Shown: positions 25,752 to 32,560 of the stretch, in pieces
Position numbering within the stretch: the stretch's first letter is position 1
Layout: each line of letters begins with the position of its first letter
Assembly: GCA_036374175.1 (NCBI GenBank)
Contig: DASUUH010000147.1
Span: 1 to 47,957 of the forward strand
Reading direction: 5' to 3'
Source of the DNA: JASLBX01 sp036374175
GTDB lineage: Bacteria > Actinomycetota > Actinomycetes > Jiangellales > Jiangellaceae
DNA length: 47,957 nt
Position numbers and translations under genes: made by a program
Notes under the pieces: model-generated
Told to the model about the DNA's origin: nothing
The model's input: the letters and a program-made list of their open reading frames with translations, nothing else
The model's database searches: none

Positions 25752-26443
25752 CCGTGGATCCCGCACTCGACCTTGGACCTGCCGGCCCAGCGGCCGGCGC
25801 GCGAGTCTTCACCCGCGGCCACCGGACGTGTGCACGGCGCGCAGCCGATCGACGCGTACCCGATCTCGCGCAGTGGATTGACCAGGATGTTGTGCTCGGC
25901 CACGTAGGCGTCCACCTGCTCGTCCGTCCAGGTGGCGAGCGGGTTCACCTTGACCTTGCGGCGCTTGGCATCCCAGCTGACGACCGGCGTCTCCGAGCGG
26001 GAGGCAGCCTCGGCCCGCCGCACGCCGCCGGCCCAGGCGTCGTACGGGGCGAGCGCGCGGTCCAGCGGCCACACCTTGCGGATCGCGCAGCACAGGTCGG
26101 GATCGATCTCGTAGAGCCGGCCGTACTCCGCCTCGTGTTCGGGCACCCGGAGCGGGTGCGTGATCGTCTCGACCCGAACGTCATACGTGGCTGCGACGGC
26201 GTCGCGGGTGCCGATCGTCTCGGGAAAGTGGTAACCGGTGTCGAGGAACAGCACGGTGATGCCCGGGACGGCCACCGAAGCGACGTGCGAGAGCACTCCG
26301 TCGGCCATCGAGGCGGTGACGGCGAACTTCTCGCCGAACGCCTCGTATGCCCAGCGCACGACCTCACCCGCCGGGGCGCCCTCGAGGTCGCGCCCCGCGC
26401 TGCGGGCCACGTCTTCGAGGGCCTCGGTGGCTGTGCAGGTCAT
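25748..26443 (-). CDS. cysH: Adenylyl-sulfate (APS/PAPS) reductase with [4Fe-4S] site
   Basis: 231 residues. Residues 40-85 carry AVTASMADGVLSH and VLFLDTGYHFPET of the PAPS reductase fold. The cysteine pairs C118-C119 (PDLCCAIRK) and C201/C204 (GCAPC), with the catalytic C227 in ECGIH, mark the cluster-bearing APS-reducing type used by most actinobacteria, rather than the cluster-free PAPS enzyme. The ATG at 26443 has a GGGAGGG box and overlaps the upstream small gene as ATGA. It makes sulfite for the sulfite reductase encoded two genes upstream. ATP-sulfurylase genes are not in this window. Confidence 0.95.
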   Translation of the reverse strand: MTCTATEALEDVARSAGRDLEGAPAGEVVRWAYEAFGEKFAVTASMADGVLSHVASVAVPGITVLFLDTGYHFPETIGTRDAVAATYDVRVETITHPLRVPEHEAEYGRLYEIDPDLCCAIRKVWPLDRALAPYDAWAGGVRRAEAASRSETPVVSWDAKRRKVKVNPLATWTDEQVDAYVAEHNILVNPLREIGYASIGCAPCTRPVAAGEDSRAGRWAGRSKVECGIHG

Positions 26444-26613
26444 TGGTTCCCTCCCGGGACGCGAGCGGACAAGCCGAGCAGTTTCACGCTGAAGACCCGA
26501 AGACACGAGCGGCACTCCCAGCCGCCGTGCTGCTCGACCGGGAACAGGTCCTCGTCGGCGCAGAACGGGCAGTGCAGGATGGCGGCGCGTGTCTCGCTCA
26601 TGTTGTCCGCCAC
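26440..26613 (-). CDS. Small double-CxxC protein of the sulfite reductase operon
   Basis: 57 residues with two Cys pairs, HCPFCADED and WECRSCLRVF, spaced like a small zinc ribbon. A GTG at 26613 with GGAGGGG close upstream is preferred; an ATG at 26601 is possible. The last codon overlaps the cysH ATG (ATGA). It follows the sulfite reductase by 10 bp, so all four genes are coupled. A comparable small gene lies between the sulfite reductase and cysH genes in Streptomyces. Its job is unproven; metal or cluster handling for one of its neighbours is plausible. Confidence 0.82.
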   Translation of the reverse strand: MADNMSETRAAILHCPFCADEDLFPVEQHGGWECRSCLRVFSVKLLGLSARVPGGNQ

Positions 26614-26623
26614 GCTCCCCTCC

Positions 26624-28297
26624 TCATTGGAGTTCCTCTTCCGGGGCGCGCAGCGCCCACTGGGCGAACCGCTCGCCCGGCTCGCGGCTGGCGATGAAAC
26701 GCCGCACCAGACGCTCGACATAGTCCGGCAGCTCAGCCGACGTGACCTTGAGCCCCCTCGCCTTGCGGCCAAGCCCGGCATCCAGGCCAAGCCCCCCGCC
26801 GAGATGCACCTGGAACCCGTCTTCGCCGCGGACGATCTGGCCCTTGAGCCCGATGTCGGCCACCTGGATGCGCGCGCACGAGTTCGGGCAGCCGTTGACG
26901 TTGAGCGTGATCGGCGTGTCGAGCTGGCCGGTGACGTCGGCGAGCCGGCGCTCCAGCTCCGCGATCGTCGCCGCCGCGAGGCCCTTGGTCTCGACGATCG
27001 CCAGCTTGCAGAACTCCAGGCCGGTGCAAGCCATCGTGTCGCGGCGGAAGGCGCTCGGCCGGGCCTGCAACCCGATGTCGTCCAGCGCCGTGACCAGTGA
27101 CTCCACCTGGTCCGGTGCCACGTCCAGAATCACCAGCTTCTGTTGCGGCGTGGTGCGGATCCGGCCCGATCCGTGTGCCTGGACGATGTCGGCGAGTTTG
27201 CCGAGCCGGGTTCCCGAGACCCGGCCGACGAGTGGTGCCACCCCGACGTAGAACCGCCCGTCCTGCTGCCGGTGGACGCCGACGTGGTCGTAGGCCCGCT
27301 CCGGGACGAGAACGGGGGACCCGTCCCGGAGCGGACGATTCACGTACTCGGTTTCGAGGACGTCGCGGAATCTTTCGACTCCCCAGTCCTCGACGAGAAA
27401 CTTCAGCCTGGCCCTGGTGCGCAGCCGCCGGTAACCGTAGTCGCGGTACAGCCGTGTCACCGCCGCCCACACGTCCGGCACCTCGTCCAATGGCACCCAG
27501 GCGTCCAGGCGCTTGGCCAGCTTCGGGTTGGTCGACAGGCCACCACCGACCCACAGGTCCAGCCCGCGGCCGTATTCGGGGTGGACGACGCCGACGAAGG
27601 CGATGTCATGGATCTCGTGCGCGACGTCCGGCAGCCCGCTGATCGCCGACTTGTACTTGCGCGGCAGGTTGGAGAACTCCGGCGAGCCGATGTAGCGGCG
27701 CTCGATCTCCTCGATCGCCCACGTCGGGTCGAGTACCTCGGCTGCGGCGATACCGGCGAGGGGAGAGCCGAGGATGACTCGGGGCACGTCGCCGCACGCC
27801 TCCGTCGTCGACAGCCCCACCGACTCGAGCCGCCGCCAGATCTCCGGTACGTCCTCGATGCGGACCCAGTGCAGTTGGATGTTCTGCCGGTCGGTCAGGT
27901 CGGCGGTGTCGCGGGCGTAGGTGATCGAAACGTCCGCGATCACGCGCAACTGCTCGACTGACAACTGGCCGCCGTCGATGCGCACGCGCATCATGAAGTA
28001 CTCGTCGTCAAGCTCGTGCGGCTCGAGTACGGCCGTCCGGCCGCCTGGGATGCCGGGCTTGCGCTGGGTGTAGAGGCCCCACCAGCGGAAGCGGCCGCGC
28101 AGGTCGGCCGGGTCGATGCTGGCGAATCCGTGGTGGGCATAGATGTTCTCGATCCGGCGGCGCACGTTCAGGCCGTCGTCGTCCTTCTTGACCTGCTCGT
28201 TGGCGTTGAGCGGGGTGAAATAGCCCAGCGCCCACTGTCCTTCGCCGCGCTTCGGGCGGATTGATGTGTCGGGGGAGGTGGCGGTCGTACTGCTCAC
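26624..28297 (-). CDS. Ferredoxin-dependent assimilatory sulfite reductase (SirA/NirA type)
   Basis: 557 residues, the usual two-fold nitrite/sulfite-reductase repeat. Cluster and siroheme ligands are C424 and C430 (ACTGLEFCKLA) and C470 and C474 (NGCPNSCAR). Y76 (WWGLYTQR) and C168 (TTEACGDVPR) sit where the M. tuberculosis enzyme has its Tyr-Cys cross-link, which indicates sulfite rather than nitrite as substrate. It reduces sulfite to sulfide with electrons from ferredoxin. GTG start at 28297, with GAGGAC just upstream. It is the first structural gene of the operon, preceded by a leader peptide and GC-rich hairpins, and is probably controlled by cysteine supply. Confidence 0.93.
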   Translation of the reverse strand: MSSTTATSPDTSIRPKRGEGQWALGYFTPLNANEQVKKDDDGLNVRRRIENIYAHHGFASIDPADLRGRFRWWGLYTQRKPGIPGGRTAVLEPHELDDEYFMMRVRIDGGQLSVEQLRVIADVSITYARDTADLTDRQNIQLHWVRIEDVPEIWRRLESVGLSTTEACGDVPRVILGSPLAGIAAAEVLDPTWAIEEIERRYIGSPEFSNLPRKYKSAISGLPDVAHEIHDIAFVGVVHPEYGRGLDLWVGGGLSTNPKLAKRLDAWVPLDEVPDVWAAVTRLYRDYGYRRLRTRARLKFLVEDWGVERFRDVLETEYVNRPLRDGSPVLVPERAYDHVGVHRQQDGRFYVGVAPLVGRVSGTRLGKLADIVQAHGSGRIRTTPQQKLVILDVAPDQVESLVTALDDIGLQARPSAFRRDTMACTGLEFCKLAIVETKGLAAATIAELERRLADVTGQLDTPITLNVNGCPNSCARIQVADIGLKGQIVRGEDGFQVHLGGGLGLDAGLGRKARGLKVTSAELPDYVERLVRRFIASREPGERFAQWALRAPEEELQ

Positions 28298-28357
28298 GAG
28301 CTGTCCTCAACGGATGCGAGGGGCGCGCAACCACCAGCGGCTGAGGGGGCGTCGTCG

Positions 28358-28381
28358 GCCCGGCCGGGCGCTCGCGCGCCC
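28358..28381 (-). promoter_or_regulatory. Mutually exclusive GC hairpins between leader peptide and sulfite reductase
   Basis: GGGCGC-TCGC-GCGCCC (28366-28381) forms a tight stem, and GCCCGGCCGGGC (28358-28369) is a perfect palindrome sharing bases 28366-28369. Both cannot form at once. They lie 22 nt or more beyond the leader stop (28404) and about 60 nt before the reductase start, the place for an attenuator. Regulation is inferred. Confidence 0.4.
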
Positions 28382-28403
28382 GACGGTCAGGGTCAGGCGG
28401 CGG

Positions 28404-28490
28404 CTAGGCAGGGCGACACATCATGCTCGTCACACGGCCGAAGTCGACGTGGCGGCGAGCCACGAGGAGCAGCGCGGTGACGGCGAACAT
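28404..28490 (-). CDS. Actinobacterial HVD-type leader peptide of the sulfate-assimilation operon
   Basis: A 28-residue ORF upstream of the sulfite reductase gene, ending VARRHVDFGRVTS then MMCRPA and a TAG. The RRHVD, GRV and CR elements match the short putative leader peptides found before sulfur-metabolism genes throughout actinobacteria. Two further in-frame ATGs (28499, 28502) would lengthen it to 31 or 32 residues, and no strong Shine-Dalgarno picks between them. The Cys codon three codons from the stop suggests ribosome stalling or release that reports cysteine supply. A CATAAT -10 (28543-28538) gives it a short 5' leader. It overlaps no real gene. Confidence 0.75.
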   Translation of the reverse strand: MFAVTALLLVARRHVDFGRVTSMMCRPA

Positions 28491-28537
28491 GGCGGACATC
28501 ATGGCACGGGTTGTCGGGACCCGCGCACGGGGCGACC

Positions 28538-28577
28538 ATTATGTGGACGTGACGTCCGGACTACGGACGGCTACTAT
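28538..28577. promoter_or_regulatory. Divergent promoters around a GGACGT-G-ACGTCC palindrome
   Basis: On the plus strand GTGACG (28549-28554) and TACTAT (28572-28577) are 17 bp apart, and the lipoprotein GTG follows 7 nt later, giving a leaderless mRNA. On the minus strand CATAAT (28543-28538) is the -10 for the leader-peptide transcript. The perfect 13-bp palindrome at 28545-28557 overlaps the first -35 and abuts the other -10, so one dimeric regulator could block both. Confidence 0.55.
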
Positions 28578-28584
28578 CCGGCGG

Positions 28585-28959
28585 GTGCGCAGACTACTTC
28601 CCCTGCTGGCGGTTCCCGTACTTGTCTTCTCCGGGTGCTCGGAGATCAACGACGCGATCGACAGCGGCATCAACAGCGTGGCAGAGCAGGCTCTCGAGCA
28701 GGGTATCCGGAAGCAGCTCGCCGATGCCGGCATCGAGTTGACCAGCGGTCCGGACTGCTCGACCGATCTGTCGCGCGAAGGCGCGACGCTGGACGGAACC
28801 GCCAGCTGTGACGGGACCACGGTCGACGGCGACGATGTGTCGGCGACGTTCGACGGCACGCTGTCGAGCTCTGGTTGCTCCGGCACGATAAGCATCGCGG
28901 TCGGCGGACGGACGGTTGTGGACGGCCAGGAGGTCCCGGACTGCTCGGTGAGCCTCTAA
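28585..28959 (+). CDS. Small secreted lipoprotein, DUF4333-like
   Basis: 124 residues. The signal sequence RRLLPLLAVPVLVFSGCSE has its lipobox at FSGC (Cys near 17). The mature protein begins with an amphipathic stretch (INDAIDSGINSVAEQALEQ) and is rich in Asp, Gly, Ser and Thr, with several Cys (PDCSTD, ASCDG, SGCSG, PDCSVSL) that could pair outside the cell. The layout resembles DUF4333 lipoproteins of actinobacteria, a weak match by eye. The GTG at 28585 follows a good promoter directly. The frame is open further upstream but overlaps the leader peptide on the other strand. Confidence 0.72.
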   Translation: MRRLLPLLAVPVLVFSGCSEINDAIDSGINSVAEQALEQGIRKQLADAGIELTSGPDCSTDLSREGATLDGTASCDGTTVDGDDVSATFDGTLSSSGCSGTISIAVGGRTVVDGQEVPDCSVSL

Positions 28960-28965
28960 CCCTTG

Positions 28966-29022
28966 CCGCTGATCATCGGCACTTTCCGGCTGCATAGCCC
29001 GGTAAGTGCCGATGATCAGCGG
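28966..29022. terminator. 24-bp hairpin, inverted copy of the element at 2738
   Basis: Arms 28966-28989 and 28999-29022 pair with one mismatch around a 9-nt loop. Its reverse complement matches the 2738-2786 hairpin in both arms and nearly in the loop (GCTATGCAG against GTAATGCAG). It sits between a convergent lipoprotein and a small Cys-rich gene, serving both as a possible terminator. Confidence 0.75.
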
Positions 29023-29024
29023 CG

Positions 29025-29147
29025 TTAGGGCGAGGCGTGGCCGGTGGCCGGCTCCACCGGGCGGTCGGCGGACTTGTGCTGGCAGTCGCACCACGAGCCG
29101 CCGCGGCAATCCTCGTGCCGGCGTTCGGCGCACGCGCGACAGATCAC
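29025..29147 (-). CDS. Tiny Cys-rich protein coupled to the acyl-CoA dehydrogenase gene
   Basis: A 40-residue ORF, GTG start, reading ICRACAERRHEDCRGG then SWCDCQHKS. Five Cys and two His (CxxC...HxxxC...CxC..H) form a compact zinc-binding pattern, and I recall similar short ORFs with a CRGGSWCDCQH core in other actinomycetes. The GTG overlaps the dehydrogenase stop as GTGA (29144-29147), the usual sign of translational coupling. It ends 3 bp before the hairpin at 28966-29022. Its function is unknown. It is too short for ordinary ORF calling. Confidence 0.68.
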   Translation of the reverse strand: MICRACAERRHEDCRGGSWCDCQHKSADRPVEPATGHASP

Positions 29148-30790
29148 CCGGCCTCCGGCGTCGCCCGCTCGACGATGGCCTTGACGTTCAGCCCACTCGG
29201 CAGCGCACCGAACGCGCCTTCCATGCCGCCGAGCCGGGTGGCGCAGAACGCGTCGGCAACCGCCGGCGGGGCGAACCGAACCAGCAAGGAAGCCTGCAGC
29301 AGGGCGGCCATCCGGCCGGCGAGCCGGCGGGCCAGGTGGGCCGAGCCGTTCGGATCGATCGCCACCTCGGCCAGCAGGGCATCCACCTCGCCCAGCGCGG
29401 TGTCGAGCCGCTGGTCAGTGCCCTTGGCCTGTTCGATCTCCGAGCGCCAGGCACTGACGGCTTCTGGTTCGCGGGACAATACGCGCAACAGGTCGAGGGC
29501 CTGGATGTTGCCGGCGCCCTCCCAGATCGAGTTCAGCGGGGCCTCGCGGTACAGCCGCGGCATGCCGCTTTCCTCGACGTAGCCGTTGCCGCCGAGGCAT
29601 TCGAGCGCTTCACCCACCGCCATCGGAGTCCGCTTGCACACCCAGTACTTGGCCAGCGGCAAGCAGGCGCGGCGGAACGCGTGCTCGGACGGATCGGTCG
29701 CCTCGCCGTCGACCGACGCGGCCAGCCGCATCGCCAATGCGGTAGCCGCCTCTGCCTCGATGGCCAGGTCGGCCAGGACGGCTTGCATCAGCGGCGCGTC
29801 CGACAGCAGCGCGCCGAACGTGGACCGATGCGACGCGTGCCACGTCGCCTCGGCGACCGCGCGCCGCTGCAATGCGGTCGAGCCGAGAACGCAGTCGAGC
29901 CGGGTGGCGGCAACCATCTCGATGATCGTGCGAACCCCGCGACCCTCCTCGCCCAGGCGCCAGCCGTAGGTGTGCTCAAACTCCACCTCGGCTGAGGCGT
30001 TGGCCCGGTTGCCCAGCTTGTCCTTGAGCCGCTGCAGCCGGAAGGTGTTCAGGCTGCCGTCGTCCATCACTCGGGGGACGGCGAAACAGGTGAGACCCTC
30101 GGGCGCTTGGGCCAGGACGAGGAACAGGTCGCTCATCGGCGCCGAACAGAACCACTTGTGGCCGGTCAGCACGTACCACCCGTCGTTGCCGTAAGGCTGG
30201 GCCGTGGTGGTGTTGGACCGTACGTCCGAACCGCCCTGCTTCTCGGTCATGGCCATGCCGGCCAGGCAGCCGTACTTGTTCTCAGGAGCGCGGAGCCCGG
30301 GGTCGTACGAGGTCGAAGCGAGTCGGGGCTCCCACATCGCACTCACGCCCGGATCGACCCGCAGCGCCGGTACGGCGGCATATGTCATCGAGATCGGGCA
30401 CATGTGTGCGGGCTCGACCTGGCTCCAAATGAGGAACGCGGCGGCGCGGGTCACGTGGGCGAACGGTTTGTCGGTGGTCCACGCGGTGGCGTGCAACCCG
30501 TGGCCCACCGCGGTACGCATCAGTTCATGCCAGGACGGGTGGAACTCGACTTCGTCGATCCGGTGCCCGTAGCGGTCATGGGTCCGCAACACCGGTGGGT
30601 TGGCATCAGCCCTGCGGGCCCACTCCTGGGACTCCTGCGAGCCAGCGGACCGGCCCAGGGTGTGCAGCCGCTGCAAGGTGGCCTCACGTCCGTGCCGGCG
30701 GATCGCTTCGACGAGGGCGACGTCGTCGCCGAGGACATCGCGATCGACCAGAGGCGGAGGCTGGTTCGTCACGTCGTGCGTGGTAGCCAC
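29144..30790 (-). CDS. AidB-like acyl-CoA dehydrogenase family protein
   Basis: 548 residues, longer than typical 380-residue acyl-CoA dehydrogenases and close to the AidB/DR-class length. The N-terminal THDVTNQPPPL is characteristic of AidB homologues. Later come CPISMTYAAVPAL, AGMAMTEKQGGSDVRSNTT (the flavin-binding TEKxGGSD), GHKWFCSAP, RLKDKLGNRANASAEVEF, ECLGGNGYVEESGMPRLYREAPLNSIWEGAGNI. AidB is part of the adaptive response to alkylation in E. coli, with a role still debated; other members may be real dehydrogenases. Start is GTG 30790 (ATTHDV). The stop is shared with the tiny Cys-rich gene. Confidence 0.9.
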   Translation of the reverse strand: MATTHDVTNQPPPLVDRDVLGDDVALVEAIRRHGREATLQRLHTLGRSAGSQESQEWARRADANPPVLRTHDRYGHRIDEVEFHPSWHELMRTAVGHGLHATAWTTDKPFAHVTRAAAFLIWSQVEPAHMCPISMTYAAVPALRVDPGVSAMWEPRLASTSYDPGLRAPENKYGCLAGMAMTEKQGGSDVRSNTTTAQPYGNDGWYVLTGHKWFCSAPMSDLFLVLAQAPEGLTCFAVPRVMDDGSLNTFRLQRLKDKLGNRANASAEVEFEHTYGWRLGEEGRGVRTIIEMVAATRLDCVLGSTALQRRAVAEATWHASHRSTFGALLSDAPLMQAVLADLAIEAEAATALAMRLAASVDGEATDPSEHAFRRACLPLAKYWVCKRTPMAVGEALECLGGNGYVEESGMPRLYREAPLNSIWEGAGNIQALDLLRVLSREPEAVSAWRSEIEQAKGTDQRLDTALGEVDALLAEVAIDPNGSAHLARRLAGRMAALLQASLLVRFAPPAVADAFCATRLGGMEGAFGALPSGLNVKAIVERATPEAG

Positions 30791-30898
30791 GCGTTTACGG
30801 TACGCGTCCGGAAAACTCGGTGGCGAGACCCCGACACAGGCCGTTACTGTTCCGAAGCATCCGGTTGACCGAGTCGAAGTGAAGGAGGTGGGTGCGCC

Positions 30899-31012
30899 AT
30901 GACTGTCGTTGCCATGCCCACTTTCTTTGCTCTTCTCCACCAACTGGAAGGTTCTCTTCAGTGCCTACTCACCACCCGTCCCTCCCAGATCTCGGCTGGG
31001 ACGACTCTTTAG
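30899..31012 (+). CDS. Upstream overlapping ORF before the RsgA-like gene
   Basis: A 37-codon frame beginning TVVAMPTFFALLHQLEGSL. It has the better Shine-Dalgarno of the two (AAGGAGG, 30882-30888, 10 nt before the ATG) and ends 52 nt inside the GTPase gene, in another frame. Its first 25 codons are unusually T-rich (TTC TTT GCT CTT CTC) for this genome. It may be a regulatory uORF; that it is translated is unproven. Confidence 0.4.
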   Translation: MTVVAMPTFFALLHQLEGSLQCLLTTRPSQISAGTTL

Positions 31013-32046
31013 CAACTGAACTCCAGGTTGCCGGCAACGGCCGGCTGCCTGCGCGCGTCAGCCGTGTCGACCGCGGCGGTGCCGACCTGCTCAGCGCGAC
31101 CGGCCCGGTGCGGGCCACGTTCGGTCGTGACGTCCTCGCAGCCATGGCGGCCGACCGGACGGCGGTGCCGACGGTTGGCGACTGGGCGGCGCTCGCGTCA
31201 TGGCCGGACGGGCGTACCACCATCGAGGTGCTGCTGCCCCGCCGCACCAGCGTCGTCCGCGACGGCGCCGACCGCACGTCGCAGGGCCAGGTGCTGGCCG
31301 CGAACGTCGACCTTGTCGTCGTTGTGGAGCACCTTGATCCCGAGCCGGACCTCGGCCGCATCGAGCGGCTCCTAGTCCTGGCGTGGGGGAGCGGTGCGCA
31401 GCCGCTCGTCGTGTTGACCAAGGCCGACCTGGTACCGGATCCCGATGGCATGGTGGCCGAGGTGGCCGCCGCGGCTCCGGGAGTCGATGTGCTCGGTGTC
31501 AGCGCCACTACCGGCGACGGGCTGGACACCGTCCGGGCATTTCTGGCTCCAGGACGGACGATGGTCCTGCTCGGCCCGTCCGGTGCAGGCAAGTCGACGT
31601 TGACCAACGCGCTCGCCGGCGCCGAGTTGATGGCCACGAACTCGCTCCGGGCGGATGGCAAGGGCCGGCACACCACGACCCACCGGGAGCTCATCGTGCT
31701 GCCCGGACTCGGCGTGGTGCTCGACACGCCCGGCCTGCGCTCCGTCGGACTCGTGGCCGACGCCGATGCGCTGGCCGATGCGTTCCCTGAAATCGCCGAA
31801 CTTGCCGGGCATTGCCGGTTCCGCGACTGTGCCCACGAGACCGAGCCCGGGTGCGCCGTCCTCGCCGCGCTGGCGGACGGGACGCTCCACGAGCGGCGCC
31901 TGGCGAGTTGGCGCAAGCTGGGCCGGGAGGCTGCCTACCAGGCCCGGCGTGCGGACGCCCGCTTGATGGCCGAGGAGCGGGCAGTGTGGCGACGGCGCAC
32001 CAAACAGCTGCGCGAACACTACAAGCAGGTGCCGCCGCGCCGCTGA
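30961..32046 (+). CDS. rsgA: Circularly permuted GTPase, RsgA (YjeQ) family
   Basis: 361 residues. N-terminal OB-like domain (about 25-110, ARVSRVDRGGADLLS), then GTPase motifs in permuted order: G4 LTKADL (152-157), G5-like VSATTGDGLD, G1 LLGPSGAGKST (203-213), G3 LDTPGLR (254-260), and a C-terminal zinc site with C285, C290, H292 and C298 (HCRFRDCAHETEPGC). RsgA binds the 30S subunit and drives RbfA release late in ribosome assembly. The GTG at 30961 has GGAAGG 9 nt upstream. An overlapping upstream ORF starts at 30899. Confidence 0.92.
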   Translation: MPTHHPSLPDLGWDDSLATELQVAGNGRLPARVSRVDRGGADLLSATGPVRATFGRDVLAAMAADRTAVPTVGDWAALASWPDGRTTIEVLLPRRTSVVRDGADRTSQGQVLAANVDLVVVVEHLDPEPDLGRIERLLVLAWGSGAQPLVVLTKADLVPDPDGMVAEVAAAAPGVDVLGVSATTGDGLDTVRAFLAPGRTMVLLGPSGAGKSTLTNALAGAELMATNSLRADGKGRHTTTHRELIVLPGLGVVLDTPGLRSVGLVADADALADAFPEIAELAGHCRFRDCAHETEPGCAVLAALADGTLHERRLASWRKLGREAAYQARRADARLMAEERAVWRRRTKQLREHYKQVPPRR

Positions 32047-32050
32047 TGTT

Positions 32051-32098
32051 CGGCGTCCAGCCGCCACGGAAACCTTGAGATCTTGGGGCTGGACGCCG
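32051..32098 (+). terminator. 12-bp hairpin after the RsgA gene
   Basis: CGGCGTCCAGCC (32051-32062) and GGCTGGACGCCG (32087-32098) pair perfectly across 24 nt. It starts five bases after the stop codon. The T-poor context argues against a classical U-tract terminator. Confidence 0.65.
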
Positions 32099-32217
32099 GC
32101 TTGAATTCCGCTTACCGTTGAAGTGTCCGGTTTGGTGCTCCCTGGGAGCGTTGCGGGCATTGTCTCCCGCCGCCGGTGACGCCACACTGCGGTTTACTCA
32201 GCACGTGACAATCGGTC

Positions 32218-32246
32218 TTGTCGACTGTCGCAATCGCCTTTAGACT
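32218..32246 (+). promoter_or_regulatory. Promoter for the DivIVA-motif mini-protein
   Basis: TTGTCG (32218-32223) and TAGACT (32241-32246) are 17 bp apart, placing transcription start near 32253, 42 bp before the ATG. It sits in a 248-bp gap (32047-32294) that otherwise holds only the hairpin at 32051-32098. Confidence 0.5.
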
Positions 32247-32294
32247 TGTAGAGGTCCCCTGCTCGACCGGATCAGTGCGAGCTCGGAGGCCACG

Positions 32295-32540
32295 ATGCCC
32301 GACATCGCGAACCCGACGTTCCGAACCCGTCTGCAGGGCTACGACCAGGAGCAGGTCGACCGGATGGTCGACCGGATCTGCCGTACGCTCACCGGCCAGG
32401 CGCGCCACAACGCAGTGGTGGTGTCGGATCTTCAGTACTTCTATTTCGACGTCAAGATGCGCGGCTACGATCGCGATGAGGTGCACCAGTACCTATCCGA
32501 CGCGATCGCAGCCCTGCGGCGGCGCGCGATCGCCGCGTAG
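32295..32540 (+). CDS. DivIVA-motif mini-protein
   Basis: 81 residues carrying two copies of the DivIVA N-terminal motif: PTFRTRLQGYDQEQVDRMVDRI (about residues 7-28, read in two parts: PTFRTRLQGYDQE and QVDRMVDRI) and YFDVKMRGYDRDEVHQYLSDAI (about 50-71). In DivIVA and Wag31 a single such motif binds the membrane and precedes a long coiled coil; here there is no coiled coil. It could be a competitor, adaptor or scaffold at the cell pole. The ATG follows GGAGG at about 10 nt. The linker between the motifs is LTGQARHNAVVVSDLQYF. Confidence 0.75.
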   Translation: MPDIANPTFRTRLQGYDQEQVDRMVDRICRTLTGQARHNAVVVSDLQYFYFDVKMRGYDRDEVHQYLSDAIAALRRRAIAA

Positions 32541-32560
32541 CTCGCCACGCGCGGGTCACC

